Source of the DNA: Odobenus rosmarus divergens
Lineage: Eukaryota > Chordata > Mammalia > Carnivora > Odobenidae
Length of the DNA stretch: 64,000 nucleotides
Reading direction: 5' to 3'
Assembly: GCF_000321225.1 (NCBI RefSeq)
Contig: NW_004451652.1
Coordinates: forward strand, 186,001 to 250,000
The notes beneath the pieces were generated by a model, which made no database searches, had not been told where the DNA came from, and was given only the letters and a program-made list of their open reading frames with translations. Below, piece by piece: positions 23,106 through 35,231 of the stretch (position 1 is its first letter; each line of letters begins with the position of its first letter). The position numbers and the translations under genes were made by a program.

Positions 23106-23312
23106 AACTTGTTCCTCTCCTCCCACCCCCTGCCTTTTGGTGATGGTGGTAGGATAAGAAGAATCTAAATATATTTTTCCTATTAACAGAAAATAATAGA
23201 CATCTGGCCTTGAAAAATACAACAAGAACTAAAGGAAAACAGAAAATAGCCTTAAAGACCTAGAGGACAGTGTACCTCTGGAAAGAATTTAGGACTAGAA
23301 TCACAGGAATTT

Positions 23313-23500
23313 GTTTTTTAAGATTTTATTTATTTATTTGACAGAGAGAGAGAGAGCACAAGCAGGGGGCATGGCAGGCAGAGGGAGAAGCAGGGTCCCT
23401 ACTGAGTAAGAAGCCCAGTGTGGAGCTCGATCCCAGGACCCTGGGATCATTACCTGAGCCGAAAGCAGACGCTTAACTGACTGAGCCACCCAGATACCCT
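23313..23500 (-). mobile_element. CAN-SINE
   Basis: Minus-strand SINE. Target duplication GAATCACAGGAATTT beginning at 23298, repeated after the head complement with one extra A. Confidence 0.92.
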
Positions 23501-23671
23501 GGAATCACAGGAAATTTAAACTTCCTTAGATTCTTTGGCAACATGCACAAAGATACAAGTTTTTCTTGGAAATTAAGAGCAGAAAGTCATGATTAAATAA
23601 TTACTTAGATAACAATTTATGGATTATTACTATGTCTATGGCAATTTGCTAAATGCAGATAATACAACTTT

Positions 23672-23868
23672 TTTTTTTTAAAAGATTTTATTTATTTTAT
23701 AAAGAGAGAGTGGGAGGGGGGTGTGGTGGAACAAGAGGGAGAGAGTATCAAGCAGACTCCCTGCTGAGCGCGGAGCCCAATGCTGGGATCAGTTTCACAA
23801 CCCTGAGAGCACGGCCTGAGCTGAAACCAAAAGTTGGCTGCTTAACAAACTGTGCCACCTGAGCACCC
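23672..23868 (-). mobile_element. CAN-SINE
   Basis: Minus-strand SINE, diverged. GATAATACAACTTTT before it and GAGAATACAAATTTT after it are the likely target duplication. Confidence 0.88.
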
Positions 23869-24139
23869 TGAGAATACAAATTTTATAAGAAAATTATAGT
23901 GTACAAAGAGGAATGGCTAGTATAAGAAAATAAATGGAAGAAAACTCAGAAAGCAATTGTAGAAATAAAATAAAATTCCATATGATAAGATTTCTGCTTC
24001 TGGGATAACAAGAAATGGATTTATCCTGTCATATGAAACAAGGGCAGAGATGGGAAACGAACAAGGTGAGCCCAGTGACTGCTCCAGTTTGGCCCTTGAA
24101 AGAGCGTCGAGGCTGGAGTGTAGGGTGAGCAAACTGAGA

Positions 24140-24740
24140 CAGAGCCCAACAGACTCCCTAAATTAAGTACACAAAACTGAGAATCTGGGCCAGCTAAGGA
24201 ACCTAGAGTTCACAGGACAGAACACCAGAGAAGAGAGAGGTACACAGAAAGAGAAATCTGGATATCTGCAGAGGGTCCTCTTTGAATATCAGCTGAGAGT
24301 CTTGTGTGAGGGCTGGGAATAGTGCTCAGTCACACCTGCCAGACGAAAACCTCATGCCCTCATGCCCTCAGAGCATTGGGTAGAGTATATAAGGGTCTTT
24401 CCTCAGTAGTAGGTTCTAGTCCTGCCTAACAAACCTTAAAATTAAGACCCAAAGGATTGAGCTGTTCCCAGGTAACTTAACTGAATCCCAGAACAAAACA
24501 AGAACGTTTATAGAAATACAAAAATATCCAGCACCCAAAAATGTTATATTCTGAATGTGTGACATCTAGTCAAAATTTACTAGATATATAAAAAAGCAAA
24601 ATAGGACCCATGATGGCATAAAAGTCAATCAATTGACACTGATCCAGAACTGACACAAATGTTAGACTTAGTAGATAATGACAATAAAAGTTATTACTGG
24701 ATAACATATATTCAAAAAGTTAAGAAATAAGGAACATATA
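24140..24740 (+). mobile_element. Old L1 5' region, degraded
   Basis: Contains a chain of motifs (CAGAACAAAACAAGAAC, CAGCACCCAAAAATG, GGACCCATGATGGCATAAAA, GATCCAGAACTGACACAAAT) that resembles L1M 5' sequence and the similar stretch at 59540-59850. No frame survives. Confidence 0.5.
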
Positions 24741-24769
24741 AAGAAGACCCACATCAAAATTTTACAAAT

Positions 24770-26340
24770 GCAAATTTCAGTGTCCATAAAGTTTTACTGG
24801 AGCATAGTCATGCCCTTTACCTATTGTGAGTGGCTGTCTTAGAATTATAATGATAGAGTTGAGTAGTTGCTAGAGTAACCATATGTGCTATTGTCCTCAC
24901 TTTGTATTGCTTCTCAGTGTGCTACAAATCTGTGATGCAATTATAATTTGACAGCATGTTTAGTGCCACATGAATTGCTGTACTATGACATTTTATCTTA
25001 GTTTTAAAAATTACCATTGTATATCCATCATCTAAAAATAAGAAAGGAAGAGAAAAGTAGACCTTGAATGTCCTACTTTTAAGGCATAGTGGACTGTGGA
25101 TTACTTTTTCTGATCAGATGCCACAGTGTTGTGTTTATTATGACACTCTATAGTACTACCAAATATACAAAATATGTCAACATTTCCAGACTAAGCATTC
25201 ATCACAATATTCTTAATTTACAGGAAAGCAACATTCATAAGACTTAGAAAATTTAAAATGGAATATTTCATTTTAGTAGAATTTCTTCATAAAACTAAAA
25301 AGTGAAGATGAAGCTGAAACCAAAGTAAGTTTTTGAGTGGCTCATTCATTAGCTAAGCAAAGAAAATCATTTACGAATCGTGAGTTAACTAAATCATGTT
25401 TAATTGCAGCAGTGGAAGAAATGTGTTCAGCGAGCATAAACCTGTATCAGACGATTAGCCCTTAGGTGAGAACAGTTCCTCAGAAAGTTGACAACACTGC
25501 AGCGTCACCAATAGTCAATCAAAAACCAGGTATATTTTTTTGAATAGTTTTCCCTGGTTCTTGATGGACTGACATATGTTACTGATACTGCTCAGTTGTT
25601 GGTTTTTGAGGAGCCAATGCTGAGTCTGAAGTGACTAAAAAATTTGCTGCTCTAAATGGTTTGTGTAGATCAACTATAGGTGATAATATTTTCTAAGAAG
25701 TTAAATGAAAAGGAAGTCAGTATAACCTGAAGTGGAATCTGCTAAGATATATTACAACTAATGGTATAAAAATATTTGTGGAGTAGAAAAAAAGGCTTAC
25801 TTGGACAAATCTACAAAGTTTGTGAAAATGTAAGATGTTTAGAGACTCGGTTTATTCCCTGTATTACTTATCAAGTATTTTGTGGAAAATAATTTATCAC
25901 ACATTATTGGACCAGTATGGTCAATGATGAAGGTCATTTGGTCTTATAGACTTAACCATCTTTATTTCTATTTCTGTCAAAATTGGAAGCTGGATATTTT
26001 GACTTGTCTTACCACACAACAGTTTGAGGGTTTAGTAGTGATAGTTTCACTGCAATATTCTGAGTTCAGGGCTGAGACTAAAATTTTCCTTTACAAAAAG
26101 AATCACCTTTAACCACTATTGCTCTGGATATTAGCTTTTGCTTAGACTTGATAATGTTTCTTAATGAATTCAACCTAAAATGGTAAGGCAAAATAGCAAT
26201 TATATGCCAACCTTATACTGTGGTAGAGTCATTTTGATGATGACTAACATTGTTTGAATCACAAGTAATATCAAACTGTTTTATACACTTCCCATGTCAA
26301 AAAGTTCAATCAGGAAATGAGGTCACCCTTGTCCAAGTAA
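24770..26340 (+). pseudogene. Fossil hAT DNA transposase
   Basis: A conceptual plus-strand translation with many stops and shifts follows the hAT transposases domesticated in GTF2IRD2, SCAND3 and similar genes. The pieces in order are a block near 25560 that reads close to VTDTAQL, then a block with VTKKFAALNGLCRSTIGDN, then KVCENVRCLE near 25820. After these come WSMMKVIWSYRLNHLYFYF (about 25918) and LTLFESQVISNCFIHF near 26240. These correspond to the catalytic core and the HCIIHQ/NFIRSRGLNHRQF region of the family. The start resembles the terminal region of such elements (CCATAAAGTTTTACTGGAGC). It is clearly inactive. Confidence 0.7.
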
Positions 26341-28349
26341 TGATATCCTAGCTCTGGCTAGAATCCAATCAATTTATATGGCTCTTGGAATTAAATGAAA
26401 TTTTTATGATTTCTTGGGACAATATAATTATAGTTCTGATAAGAAGAATTCTTGGAACCAACATTGTATCTGTCAGTGGTATATATCAAGTGTACATTAT
26501 GGCATGAATAACACACTTTCTTGTGGACAAAAATGAGGTAACACTTTTGGGTGATGAAAAGGGGTTGCTAGAATATACAGAAATAATACTTTATAGTTTT
26601 GTGGAACCTAGTATTCCAAAGAATCTAAAATGGCTTTGTACCCTTAATAACACTATATATTACATAGAAAATAGTCTGTTGACAGATGTATGACAATAAG
26701 CCATTACTTTGAGCTCAAATAATATCAGTTAAATTGGTTGTATTCAATCGAGTATTTCAGGAATCATGTTGTTCTATGAGTTTATTTCACTAACATGTTT
26801 TTCTCATGACTCTCAAAGTACCACAGTTTCTAAAAATGGCTAAGGGTGTATATATTTTTTGGCCATTAGTAAAGGTTTCCAAGTTCAAAGTAATTTTTAG
26901 GTTTCAAAGTAATATTTATTATTATTAGGGAGCTATTTTATGAACATTTACCCTAATACATTTGATAAAATAAAATTTAACTGAAATTGCATGATGAAGA
27001 AATTGAGATGGAATATGTCATAAGTTGAAAAGATAGGAAATATGACCCCGAATTATTATTTCTTAATTCATCTCTAGTGTGTTTTTGTGAAAAAATAAAT
27101 AGCAGACAAATAGGATTTGTAAATAATTCTTCCTTCAGTAGAAATAGTATTCATTCAAGTTAGATATGAATCTGCCTTTATATTGCAAAGCAAGTGTTTA
27201 TGTGAATTACATGCCAGTAGACATAGTCTCACTCTTGGAAAACTTCTTTGCTTGTCTTGCTTTTTAAATTCGACAGCTTTAAAATCTCCCATCAGTATTT
27301 CAACCATTTAATTTTTAGCTATTACTTTTCATTCAATGAAAATGATCTGACTTGCCCAGAAATTGTTATGAGACCAACATTTACAAATTGCAACAAGAAA
27401 CTTTCCAGTGATCAAATGGTATTAGCCAGATGCTTGTAAGTAATCAGGCTGACAAATATTTTCATTAATTTTTCTCAATGAGAGACAACACCATTTGTTA
27501 AAAACAACTAATGAATGTAAGGAGAGTAATGTTGGTCTTTCAGTTCTAATTTGTTTTTTTGGCTGAAGTAAATACTTGATAAAAGAGAAGATGTCATACA
27601 TGTCTAATATAGCTGCTAGTAGGAATGCCTATTTCACTGGAATTTTAAAAATTTGAATGATAGGTAGTAAGAGAAAAATATCAGCATGGTAAAGAAAAAA
27701 GTAGCAGTACATCAAAAACTTATGATGTATTATATGCTGGCTAACTGAACATAAAAAAAAAGTAGCAAATTTTATGGAATGGAGATTCAACTGGAATTAT
27801 AGGGATATTTTTCCCTAAGGGAGTGAACCCTGTAATTCCTAAACACAGAAATTGTCATTCAGATAATTCTATTGTGCTATGGAAGATTAATGCTATGCTC
27901 ATTACTTGACTATTAAGTGAAATTTTATCCATCATTTTTTCCCACTTATGCCAGTAAAATGGATCTTCTCAGCCCTATTTTAAAATTTAAATTCTGTCTA
28001 ATAAATTTAGAACCTTGCCTTCCAAATAATGAAAAGGAGTTCCAGGAAGAAATGAAGATAATGCCACTTTTCCCCTTGAGCTTTTTCTACATCATAAAAT
28101 TAGTTTTGCAAGCCATTATGGCTGCTTGTGAATATTCACAAATGTAACCAACTTGTTCTATTTTGTGGTAAGACAAATCTATCCTTGGAAGGAAAAACTA
28201 CACTTTCTTCTTTTATTAAAACTTCTAAATTATGTGTATGTTTTCATTTGGCTATGTTTTCTTGTCTTACTATTCAATTCTTAGCTCTTTAACTCATTCT
28301 TGGTATCTTTTTTAGTCCTCTGGTTATCCTCTTATATGTGCTAAATCTT

Positions 28350-28443
28350 TTTTTTCACCTTTTTATTATTTTTTATGTGACCATGTAGTTGACATACAAG
28401 GTTACATTAATTTCAGGTATACAATGTAGTGATTCAATAATAT
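28350..28443 (-). mobile_element. Short old L1 3' end
   Basis: Minus-strand L1 terminal piece: AGTTGACATACAAGGTTACA, then TTTCAGGTATACAATGTAG and TGATTCAATAAT. Confidence 0.6.
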
Positions 28444-28685
28444 CTTTTTTTCTTGTTGTTAAAAATATCCTGAACTGAAAGACTTCCTTATATCTTTCCT
28501 TGAGAGCTCCCAGTTAGCCCTGAGACTTACCTGGTCTCCTTAAGGAAGCGGGTCATCTTAGTATAGCTTACAAATATGTACAGATACGTGTATGTGCACA
28601 CATACACACTACATACATACATCATTTAAGAATAAAAGCAAAAAAAAAAAAAAAAAACCAACCCCCAAGAAAGCAATATACATAC

Positions 28686-28769
28686 TCCTTGGATTTGTGC
28701 TATATCTATGGCTAATATTGTTGTCAAGGCTCCCGTGCTGTTTTCCTTATCATCAAACCAGGAAATATC
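28686..28769 (-). CDS. ABCB5: ABCB5 exon: intracellular loop 3, second half and start of TM9
   Basis: This 84-bp exon has 28 codons in phase 0. It reads [20 protein letters not shown] and then IDIAQIQG. This is the conserved D-x-x-WFD-x-x-xN-x-TG-x-L motif found after the coupling helix in every P-glycoprotein half. The human sequence as I remember it has A, E and G where this one has S, D and A. The three residues here are the ones usual in ABCB1. The donor GTATGTAT follows a GGA glycine codon and the acceptor TCTAG is strong. It is separated by about 6 kb of repeat-rich intron from the upstream exon and by 8.8 kb from the next. Confidence 0.95.
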
Positions 28770-29177
28770 CTAGAGAAAAAGGAGAATTAACATGTGGTTA
28801 TGAAAAAAAACAAACCAAAACAAAACAGAGAAACATATGGTTATCAAAAAGATTCTTTTCTGACTTGTGATTCTGTTGTAATAAGTCAGAAGGCATTTAC
28901 CTGCCCCCTCACTCACAGGTATTTAATTCTTATAAATACTATGGATCAAATGACTTTTGTTTCTTACTTCACAAAGATTCATACTTAGATACAAAATGAA
29001 GAACGTAAGCCCAATAGCTTGGAACCATTACCAATGCTACAATATTGTACAATAATCAACATCAAAAATGGTCACTTTGAACCACCAAGGAAGTTGTAAT
29101 TTTACTCCACAAGTAATTTGTGAAGAGCAGACTATTAAAAAGTTAATGCACAAAACAATTTAGAAATATTTCCAAAC

Positions 29178-30816
29178 AAAAACAAATACTGCTAAAATGT
29201 CTATATTATCCAAAGCAATCTATACATTTAAAGCAATCTCTATCAAAATACCACCAGCATTTTTCATGGACCAGGAACAAACAATTCTAAAATTTGTATG
29301 GAACCACAAAAGACCCTAAATAGTGAAAGCAACCTTGAAAAATAAAAGCAAAGCTGGAGGCATCACAATTCCGGACTTCAAGCTGTATTACAAGACAATA
29401 TGGTACTGGCATCAAGACAATATAGTACTGGCACAGAAAGAGACACATAGATCAGTGGGACAGAAAAGAAAACCCAGAAATGGACCCACAACCATATGGT
29501 CAACTAATAATCTTTGACAAAGCAGAAAAGAATATTCAATGGAAAAAAGTTTCTTCAAAAAATGGTGTTGGAAAAACTGGACAGAGACATACAGAAGAAT
29601 GAAATTGAAACAATTTCTTACTCCATACACAAAAATAAATTCAAAATGGATGAAAGACCTAAATGGAGACAGGAAACCATCAAAATCTTAGAGAAGAACA
29701 GAGGCAGCAACCTCTTTGACATTGACTGTAGCAATTTCTTACTAGACACTTCTCTGGAGACAAGGAAAACAAAAGCAAAAATGAATGACTGGGACTTCAG
29801 CTTCTGCACAGCGAAGGAAACAATCAACAAAACTAAAAGACAACCTATGGAATGGGAGAAGGTATTTGCAAATGACATATCTGATAAAGGGTTAGTATCC
29901 AAAATCTATCACGAATTTATCAAACTCAACACCCCCAAAATAAATAATGCAGTCAAGAAATGGGCAGAAGACACGAACAGACATTTTTTCCAAAGAAGAC
30001 ACTACAGATGGCTAACAGACACATGAAAAGATGCTCAACATCATTCATTATCAGGGAAATACAAATAAAAACCACAATAAGATACCACCTCACACCTGTT
30101 GGAATGGCTAAAATAACAACAATGGAGACAGCAGATGTTGGCGAGGATGTGGAGAAAGGGGAACCCTCTTACACTGTTGGTGGGAATGCCACTGTGGAAA
30201 ACATTATGGAGGTTCCTCAAAAAGTTAAAAATAGAATTACCCTATGACCCAGCAATTACACTACTAGGTTTATCCAAAGAACACAAAAGTACTGATTGTA
30301 AGGGGCACATGCACCCCGATGTTTATAGCAGCATTATCAATAATAGCAAATTATGGAAAGAGCCCAAATGTCCATCGACAGATGAACTGATAAAGAAGAT
30401 GTGGTATATATATACAATGGAATATTACTCAGCCATCAAAAAGAATGAAATATTGCCATTTGCAATGATGGGGATGGAGCTACAGCATATTATACTAAGT
30501 GAAGTAAGTCAGAGAAAGATAAATACCATATGATTTCACTCATATGGAATTTAAGAAACAAAACATATAAACGTAGGGTGAGGGGAAAAAAGAGAGAAGG
30601 AAGCAAACTGTAAGAGACTCTTAACTATAGAGAACAAACTGAGGGTTGATGGAGGGTGGGGGATGGGCTAAATGAGTGATGGGTATTGGGGAGGGCACTT
30701 GTGATCAGCACTGGCTGTTTTAAGTGATTAATCACTAAATTCTACACCTGAAACCAATTTTACCATGTATGTTAACTAACTAGAATTTAAATAAAAACTT
30801 GAAATTAAAAAAAAAA
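29178..30816 (+). mobile_element. 5'-truncated L1, ORF2 3' part and 3' UTR
   Basis: Starts within ORF2 at the [14 protein letters not shown] region and carries the [17 protein letters not shown] and [17 protein letters not shown] segments in broken frames, then a 3' UTR and an A-rich tail. Likely target duplication ATTTCCAAAC at 29168-29177 and 30817-30826. It is older than the L1 at 10987, with several frameshifts and stops. Confidence 0.9.
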
Positions 30817-32149
30817 ATTTCCAAACCTTTCTATCTGAACTGATGAATGATAAAAAGTCTATCTCCTTCTCTTTAAGACCCACATAAGGCAAGATGTTCC
30901 CTGACACTTCATATTACTTCCTAGATCTTATAAGCACGGGGCATTGTGAGAGGCTAAAGAGGCAAAAAGGCCAATGTAAAACCCCTGTGGCCAAGAATCA
31001 TGTGATCTGAAGGAGATAAGTCAAAAATATAAGCAAAAAAAGGATAATGTTATAGCCAATTTTATTTTCAACAGCAAACAGAGATAGCACATCTTAGCAC
31101 TTCTCAGCCTGAGGAATTCTGATTTCCTTTTATTAGCTATTGAATGTTTCCTCCCACTCACTCAAACCACTTATATCTCTTGTGGATTAAAATCATGTGG
31201 AGCCTGTCTCTGAAAAATGACTTATTTTTAGTAAGTGAAGAGTAAAAGAATTGTTGGCTTATAACTCAGCCAGGGCCCTGACACCCAGGTTACATGTTTC
31301 TGCCAACTAAGTAAACAGAAGCATAACAGAGTGAGGGCTGTGTATTAATCACACAGTTATGTGAGAAGAAAGCTCCCGTGGAGGAATATGGCAACAGTGA
31401 GGGTGGGTACAACCTCGGTATGACAGCACTACTCTGGAAGTACAACCTCAGTATGACAGCCCCTGCACTGGAAAGGTGTTCCAAAGAGTTAAGGATCCAA
31501 GCTGCCCAAATAGCATCCTATAGAGATCACAATTTGCACTACCAATCATCATTTTGAAAACACAATTCAAGAGCCTAACATACTGTGAACACACATCAGC
31601 AATGATAATAATTATAGCATTCTTGAACTGGAAGACATTACCTGTTTTTTTTATTGTATACTCAAAAAAAGTAAGATAAACTTTACATTTTCTAATTATT
31701 TCTATATTTCAACATGGCATGGAATGCACAAAGAAATTTTAGATACACTATAAAGTAAAAATCTAGAAAGGATAATTTATTATGGAATATTACATTCTTG
31801 ATTCTAGAGTAACTTGTATAACACACTAGGCGTAGGATATATATGTGACGAGTCTTAGTCATTATCTATGTTCAATCAACACAATGTCCAAGATTACTTT
31901 CCAACAAGTCAGCAATGTGTACTCCAGGGACTGTATTCCAGCATAGGCAATATATGCTAAAACACTTAGAGTTTCTGGAACATAGCTAGTGTTGAGTAAA
32001 AATTAGCTTGCTTTTTCTTTTCCTGATGGTAAAATGATCGTAAGTAAGACTCAGGTTTTTTGAGACTAGTAAATCCATTTTTTCCCTATAACTCAATAAT
32101 TATACTAGAAGTAAAAAAATACGGTAACATTATGATGCATTACATAGTT

Positions 32150-32345
32150 GGTACATATTTTCTCAATTAATCATCATAACTGTATGAGGTAGATACTATG
32201 ACTATCCATATTTTATAAATGAGGAAGCCAAGGTACTGAGGGATTAAATAACTTGCTCAAGGCCACATAGCTGGCAAGTGCTGAGGCCAGGATTTGAACT
32301 TAGGCAACCAGATGCCAGAGTTTTTAATCAACTATCATGTTCTAC
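32150..32345 (-). repeat. MIR-type SINE, old
   Basis: Minus-strand MIR with AATCATCATAACTGTATGAG, AATAACTTGCTCAAGGCCAC and GAGGCCAGGATTTGAACTTA in order. Confidence 0.8.
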
Positions 32346-33805
32346 CTCCCATTTAACTGAAGCATTATAGTTGAGTCTCATTACCTGTTTCTCTTGCTTC
32401 AGGACTTGTTACCTCAAATCCTTTTGGAGGTAGCTTTTTGAGATCCCTTAGTGATCACCGTTAATTCTATCATCTCATGATTTAGAGACCCCCAAAGAAG
32501 CCCTAGCCAATCTAATTTAAAGAGAAATAGGCAAAAATACATATCTGTTCAGAAATCCAGCAGATCTTTAGGTCAATATTTATCGTTAAGAAATTAAATT
32601 TAGCTTTGAGCAATGAATTATTTTCAACCATTGAAGTCAGCAACACTGAGAACATTCTTTTCAATTGGAAGGATGTCAAGTAATCAAATAAAATACAGAT
32701 TTTATACCTACAAAAAGACCACACCTGATTCCATAAATACCTCTACCTCAAACGACGTTTCAAAATAGTTATAAAAAACAGTGCAAGTTTCAGGATGCTT
32801 TCTAAGCCTTAAAAAGTCTTAGGACAAAAACCAGGTAATAAGAGTTAGGCAAAAGTACACATTAGGAGTCCCTTAATATAGACAAAACTGAAACTGGGAA
32901 GGTATTTATAAAGAAAAGGCCAATATCTTACTCTTCTTTTTCCCCAATTTGAAAAAGCAAAGATAAGAAGCAAAAAGAATGCTAAAGCATGAAGAGGAAA
33001 AACAAACAATGGGCTGAAAGGGACTGAGTTGAATTTATGGGCAAATTTAATAACATCTGCTGAATAGCTCAGAGTTTCTGTGTGTGTCTTTGAATGTGTG
33101 TGTTTTTTGAAGGATCAGAGTTTCTGGTTTATAAATTGGGGAATTCTTATGGGCAGAAGCTACTTTATCCAAGAATGTTACTGTCCAGCTATTTACATAG
33201 CTAATGGTAGGCAGAGCATTAATGTCTAGTATTAACCTTCATGATATTGGATTAACAGTAACCACTGGTTAAACTGGCTCCTGGGCTTGAGACTCCACCA
33301 AAAGCACACTCTGAACCTCTAGAGACAAAGCTCAAAGCAGTGTTTGGAAAAGTTACATATATTCTTTTGTTCAAAACATTCAGACATTCAGGGTACACTG
33401 TCAAAAATTCCTGGAAATTGAAAAAAATAAATTTCCTTGAATGTGGAAAAACAAAAATGAGCAGAAACTGTCAATAAGTGTGAAATATAGTATTAGTTAC
33501 TTAAAATCCCACCTAATTCCATCAAATATTTGAGGAAAGGATATGAAGTGTTCATAAATAAAAAACAAAATTAAAGTATAACTTTAACTTGAGTGAGTTG
33601 TGCAGGCATTAAATGGTTTTATGATCCCTCAAGTATATTTTTGTTTTTCTGGATTAAGGAGAGTCTTCAGTTATCTCTGACAGACTTTTGAGCAGAGAAT
33701 GTCAGGCTCCAACTGCTTCAGAGCATCAAGTTGCTATGAGAAAACTTGCACTTGCTTTACTGAATTTTGTAGCTTGTAGTTCCCCGAAAGCAAAAAGGCC
33801 TAGGA

Positions 33806-34320
33806 TTTTTTTTTTTCTCTCTCAAAGATTTTATTAAAGGTCTTTACGGATTAAAATCCAGTCTCCAGATCCAGCTGCCAAAGAGACCCTGTTATGCGGT
33901 GGGTACTGGCTGTGGCATAGCAGGTGGCTCTGGCTTCCCACCCTTCTGTTCCGAGATGGGGGTGGTGGGCAGTATCTCATCTTTGGGTTCCACAATGCTC
34001 ACATGATCCGGCAGGGGCTTCTTAGAAGGCCAAGTACTTTTGTTACTAGGCAGCCCTCTGAGCACTATTGCTAAACATCACAAGATGTAAAAACTGGCTT
34101 TGACGACTCAGCTGGAGTGACAGTAATTCTATTTCTGAAAAGAAATGACCTTGGCAGGAAGCTATTTCCTCCTGCACAGGGAGCTTTGGTGACAGAACGT
34201 ATGGTGAAGGGCTCCGAATGAATATTAGCTTTCAGGGAACCCAATACAGGGAACGCAGCCTCCTGAAAGAATTTTAGAAGTGCCGATCTCAGACATTCCT
34301 GCCACTTGCCCCCAAGATTC
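33806..34320 (-). pseudogene. Processed pseudogene of an unidentified gene
   Basis: Read on the minus strand, this block ends like a reverse-transcribed mRNA. A coding-looking frame closes ...[10 protein letters not shown] and stop, about 85 bases of 3' UTR follow, then AATAAA at 33830-33835 and an A-run of about 11 bases at 33806-33816. The last frame includes [15 protein letters not shown] and [17 protein letters not shown]. Upstream, a second open frame (34071-34322) reads LKFFQEAAFPVLGSLKANI and is offset from the first, so at least one frameshift has occurred. It is GC-richer than its surroundings. I do not recognise the parent. No target duplication was found. Confidence 0.6.
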
Positions 34321-34869
34321 ACTTCTCAAGATTACTACTTGATTTACCTAGTTTTAGTTATTTCACAGGTGGCATTGATCATCTGTGTATGGCAGGCCAA
34401 CCTGCCTCAATTCAGGACTTTTCTGATGAGGACAGAGAGATTGGCTGCTTTCAGAAGCATGGAGTTAAAAAACTTAAGTTATGCACATGGATGAGAACTA
34501 GAAGAATTAACTCCTCCTTTTAAAATATGTTCCCTGAGATATTGTAGCTCTTAATTCTTCTCAGGTTTTATATGGCCTTTCAATCTGATCCTAAAACACT
34601 ACATTATACATTTAAAAAAAAGATTTGTCAAGATAAATACAAGGAGAAAGGAATCCTGTTTTCTATTTTCAAACAACAATTTTGAACTTGCTCCTATTAG
34701 AAAAATATACTGTAAGAACTCTGATGTTAGATGCTGCTTAGAACACAAAGAGCATGGTCTTAAGGGATCAAAGGAAAGATTGTGTCAAGAAATTGACTTG
34801 AAAAACTACAAGTTGGAATACTTAAAAATACATTTAAATAAAATAAGAAAAAATCAACTAAACACTGAC

Positions 34870-34947
34870 CTGATACAACATGGCTTTAAATGCCAAATGT
34901 CTTAATCTCATGGTTAAAATTTCCCCTGCTCTGCCATAAAATAATCC
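34870..34947 (-). CDS. ABCB5: ABCB5 exon: intracellular loop 3, first half
   Basis: This 78-bp exon has 26 codons in phase 0. It reads [20 protein letters not shown] and then KAMLYQ. It continues TM8 into intracellular loop 3, whose coupling helix passes ATP-driven movement from the ATPase domains to the membrane helices. The basic run [12 protein letters not shown] is shared across the ABC-B family (MRLR/LRxxxFxAML pattern). The donor is GTCAGTG below 34870 and the acceptor CCAG above 34947. It is the smallest coding exon in the window and would be missed by length-based ORF searches. Confidence 0.96.
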
Positions 34948-35126
34948 CTGGAAAACAAAAAGAAAATCTGTATTTATTCTTAATTCTCTTTTCTATTTCT
35001 TTGTAACATTTAGTCACTACATTTACTTATTTATATTTTATTTATTATATTGTTATTATTTTTAACTCAGAGAGGATGACATAAAAATAATCATGTTCAA
35101 GATTGTTTAATTCATTAAAAGCTTAC
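34948..35126 (-). other. ABCB5 intron, short
   Basis: 179-bp GT-AG intron between the TM8 exon and the ICL3 exon. No repeats. Confidence 0.9.
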
Positions 35127-35231
35127 CTGAATGAAATAACTGACAAAGCAAATAACACCCAAAATGACAAATATCATGGAATATATCTCAGCATCATGCT
35201 TTAATGTGGTTTTATCATCATTTTCAAACAT
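35127..35231 (-). CDS. ABCB5: ABCB5 exon: first extracellular loop of TMD2 and TM8
   Basis: This 105-bp exon has 35 codons in phase 0. It starts MFENDDKTTLKHDAEIYS, the short loop after TM7, and then forms the hydrophobic helix MIFVILGVICFVSYFIQ, which is TM8. The segment KTTLKHDAEIYSMIFVILGV is the same as human ABCB5 as I recall it and differs clearly from ABCB1, so it is one of the strongest exons for assigning the paralogue. The acceptor follows a pyrimidine tract just above 35231 and the donor is GTAAGC below 35127. The following intron is only 179 bp, the shortest in the window. Confidence 0.97.

Larger units (their letters stand above)
19926..28685 (-). other. ABCB5 intron (ICL3 exon to TM9-10 exon)
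   Basis: This 8.8-kb intron holds six SINEs, a solo LTR, a (TG)n run, a degraded L1 5' region, a hAT transposase fossil, and a short L1 end near 28350-28443. I see nothing named in 21340-21750, 26340-28350 (possibly more of the hAT element) or 28450-28680. Confidence 0.75.
28770..34869 (-). other. ABCB5 intron (ICL3 first half to second half)
   Basis: Contains an L1 fragment (29178-30816), a MIR (32150-32345) and a processed pseudogene (33806-34320). The stretches 30830-32140 and 32350-33790 show no recognisable feature apart from a weak tandem pair near 31408-31474 (TACAACCTC(G/A)GTATGACAGC). Confidence 0.75.
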
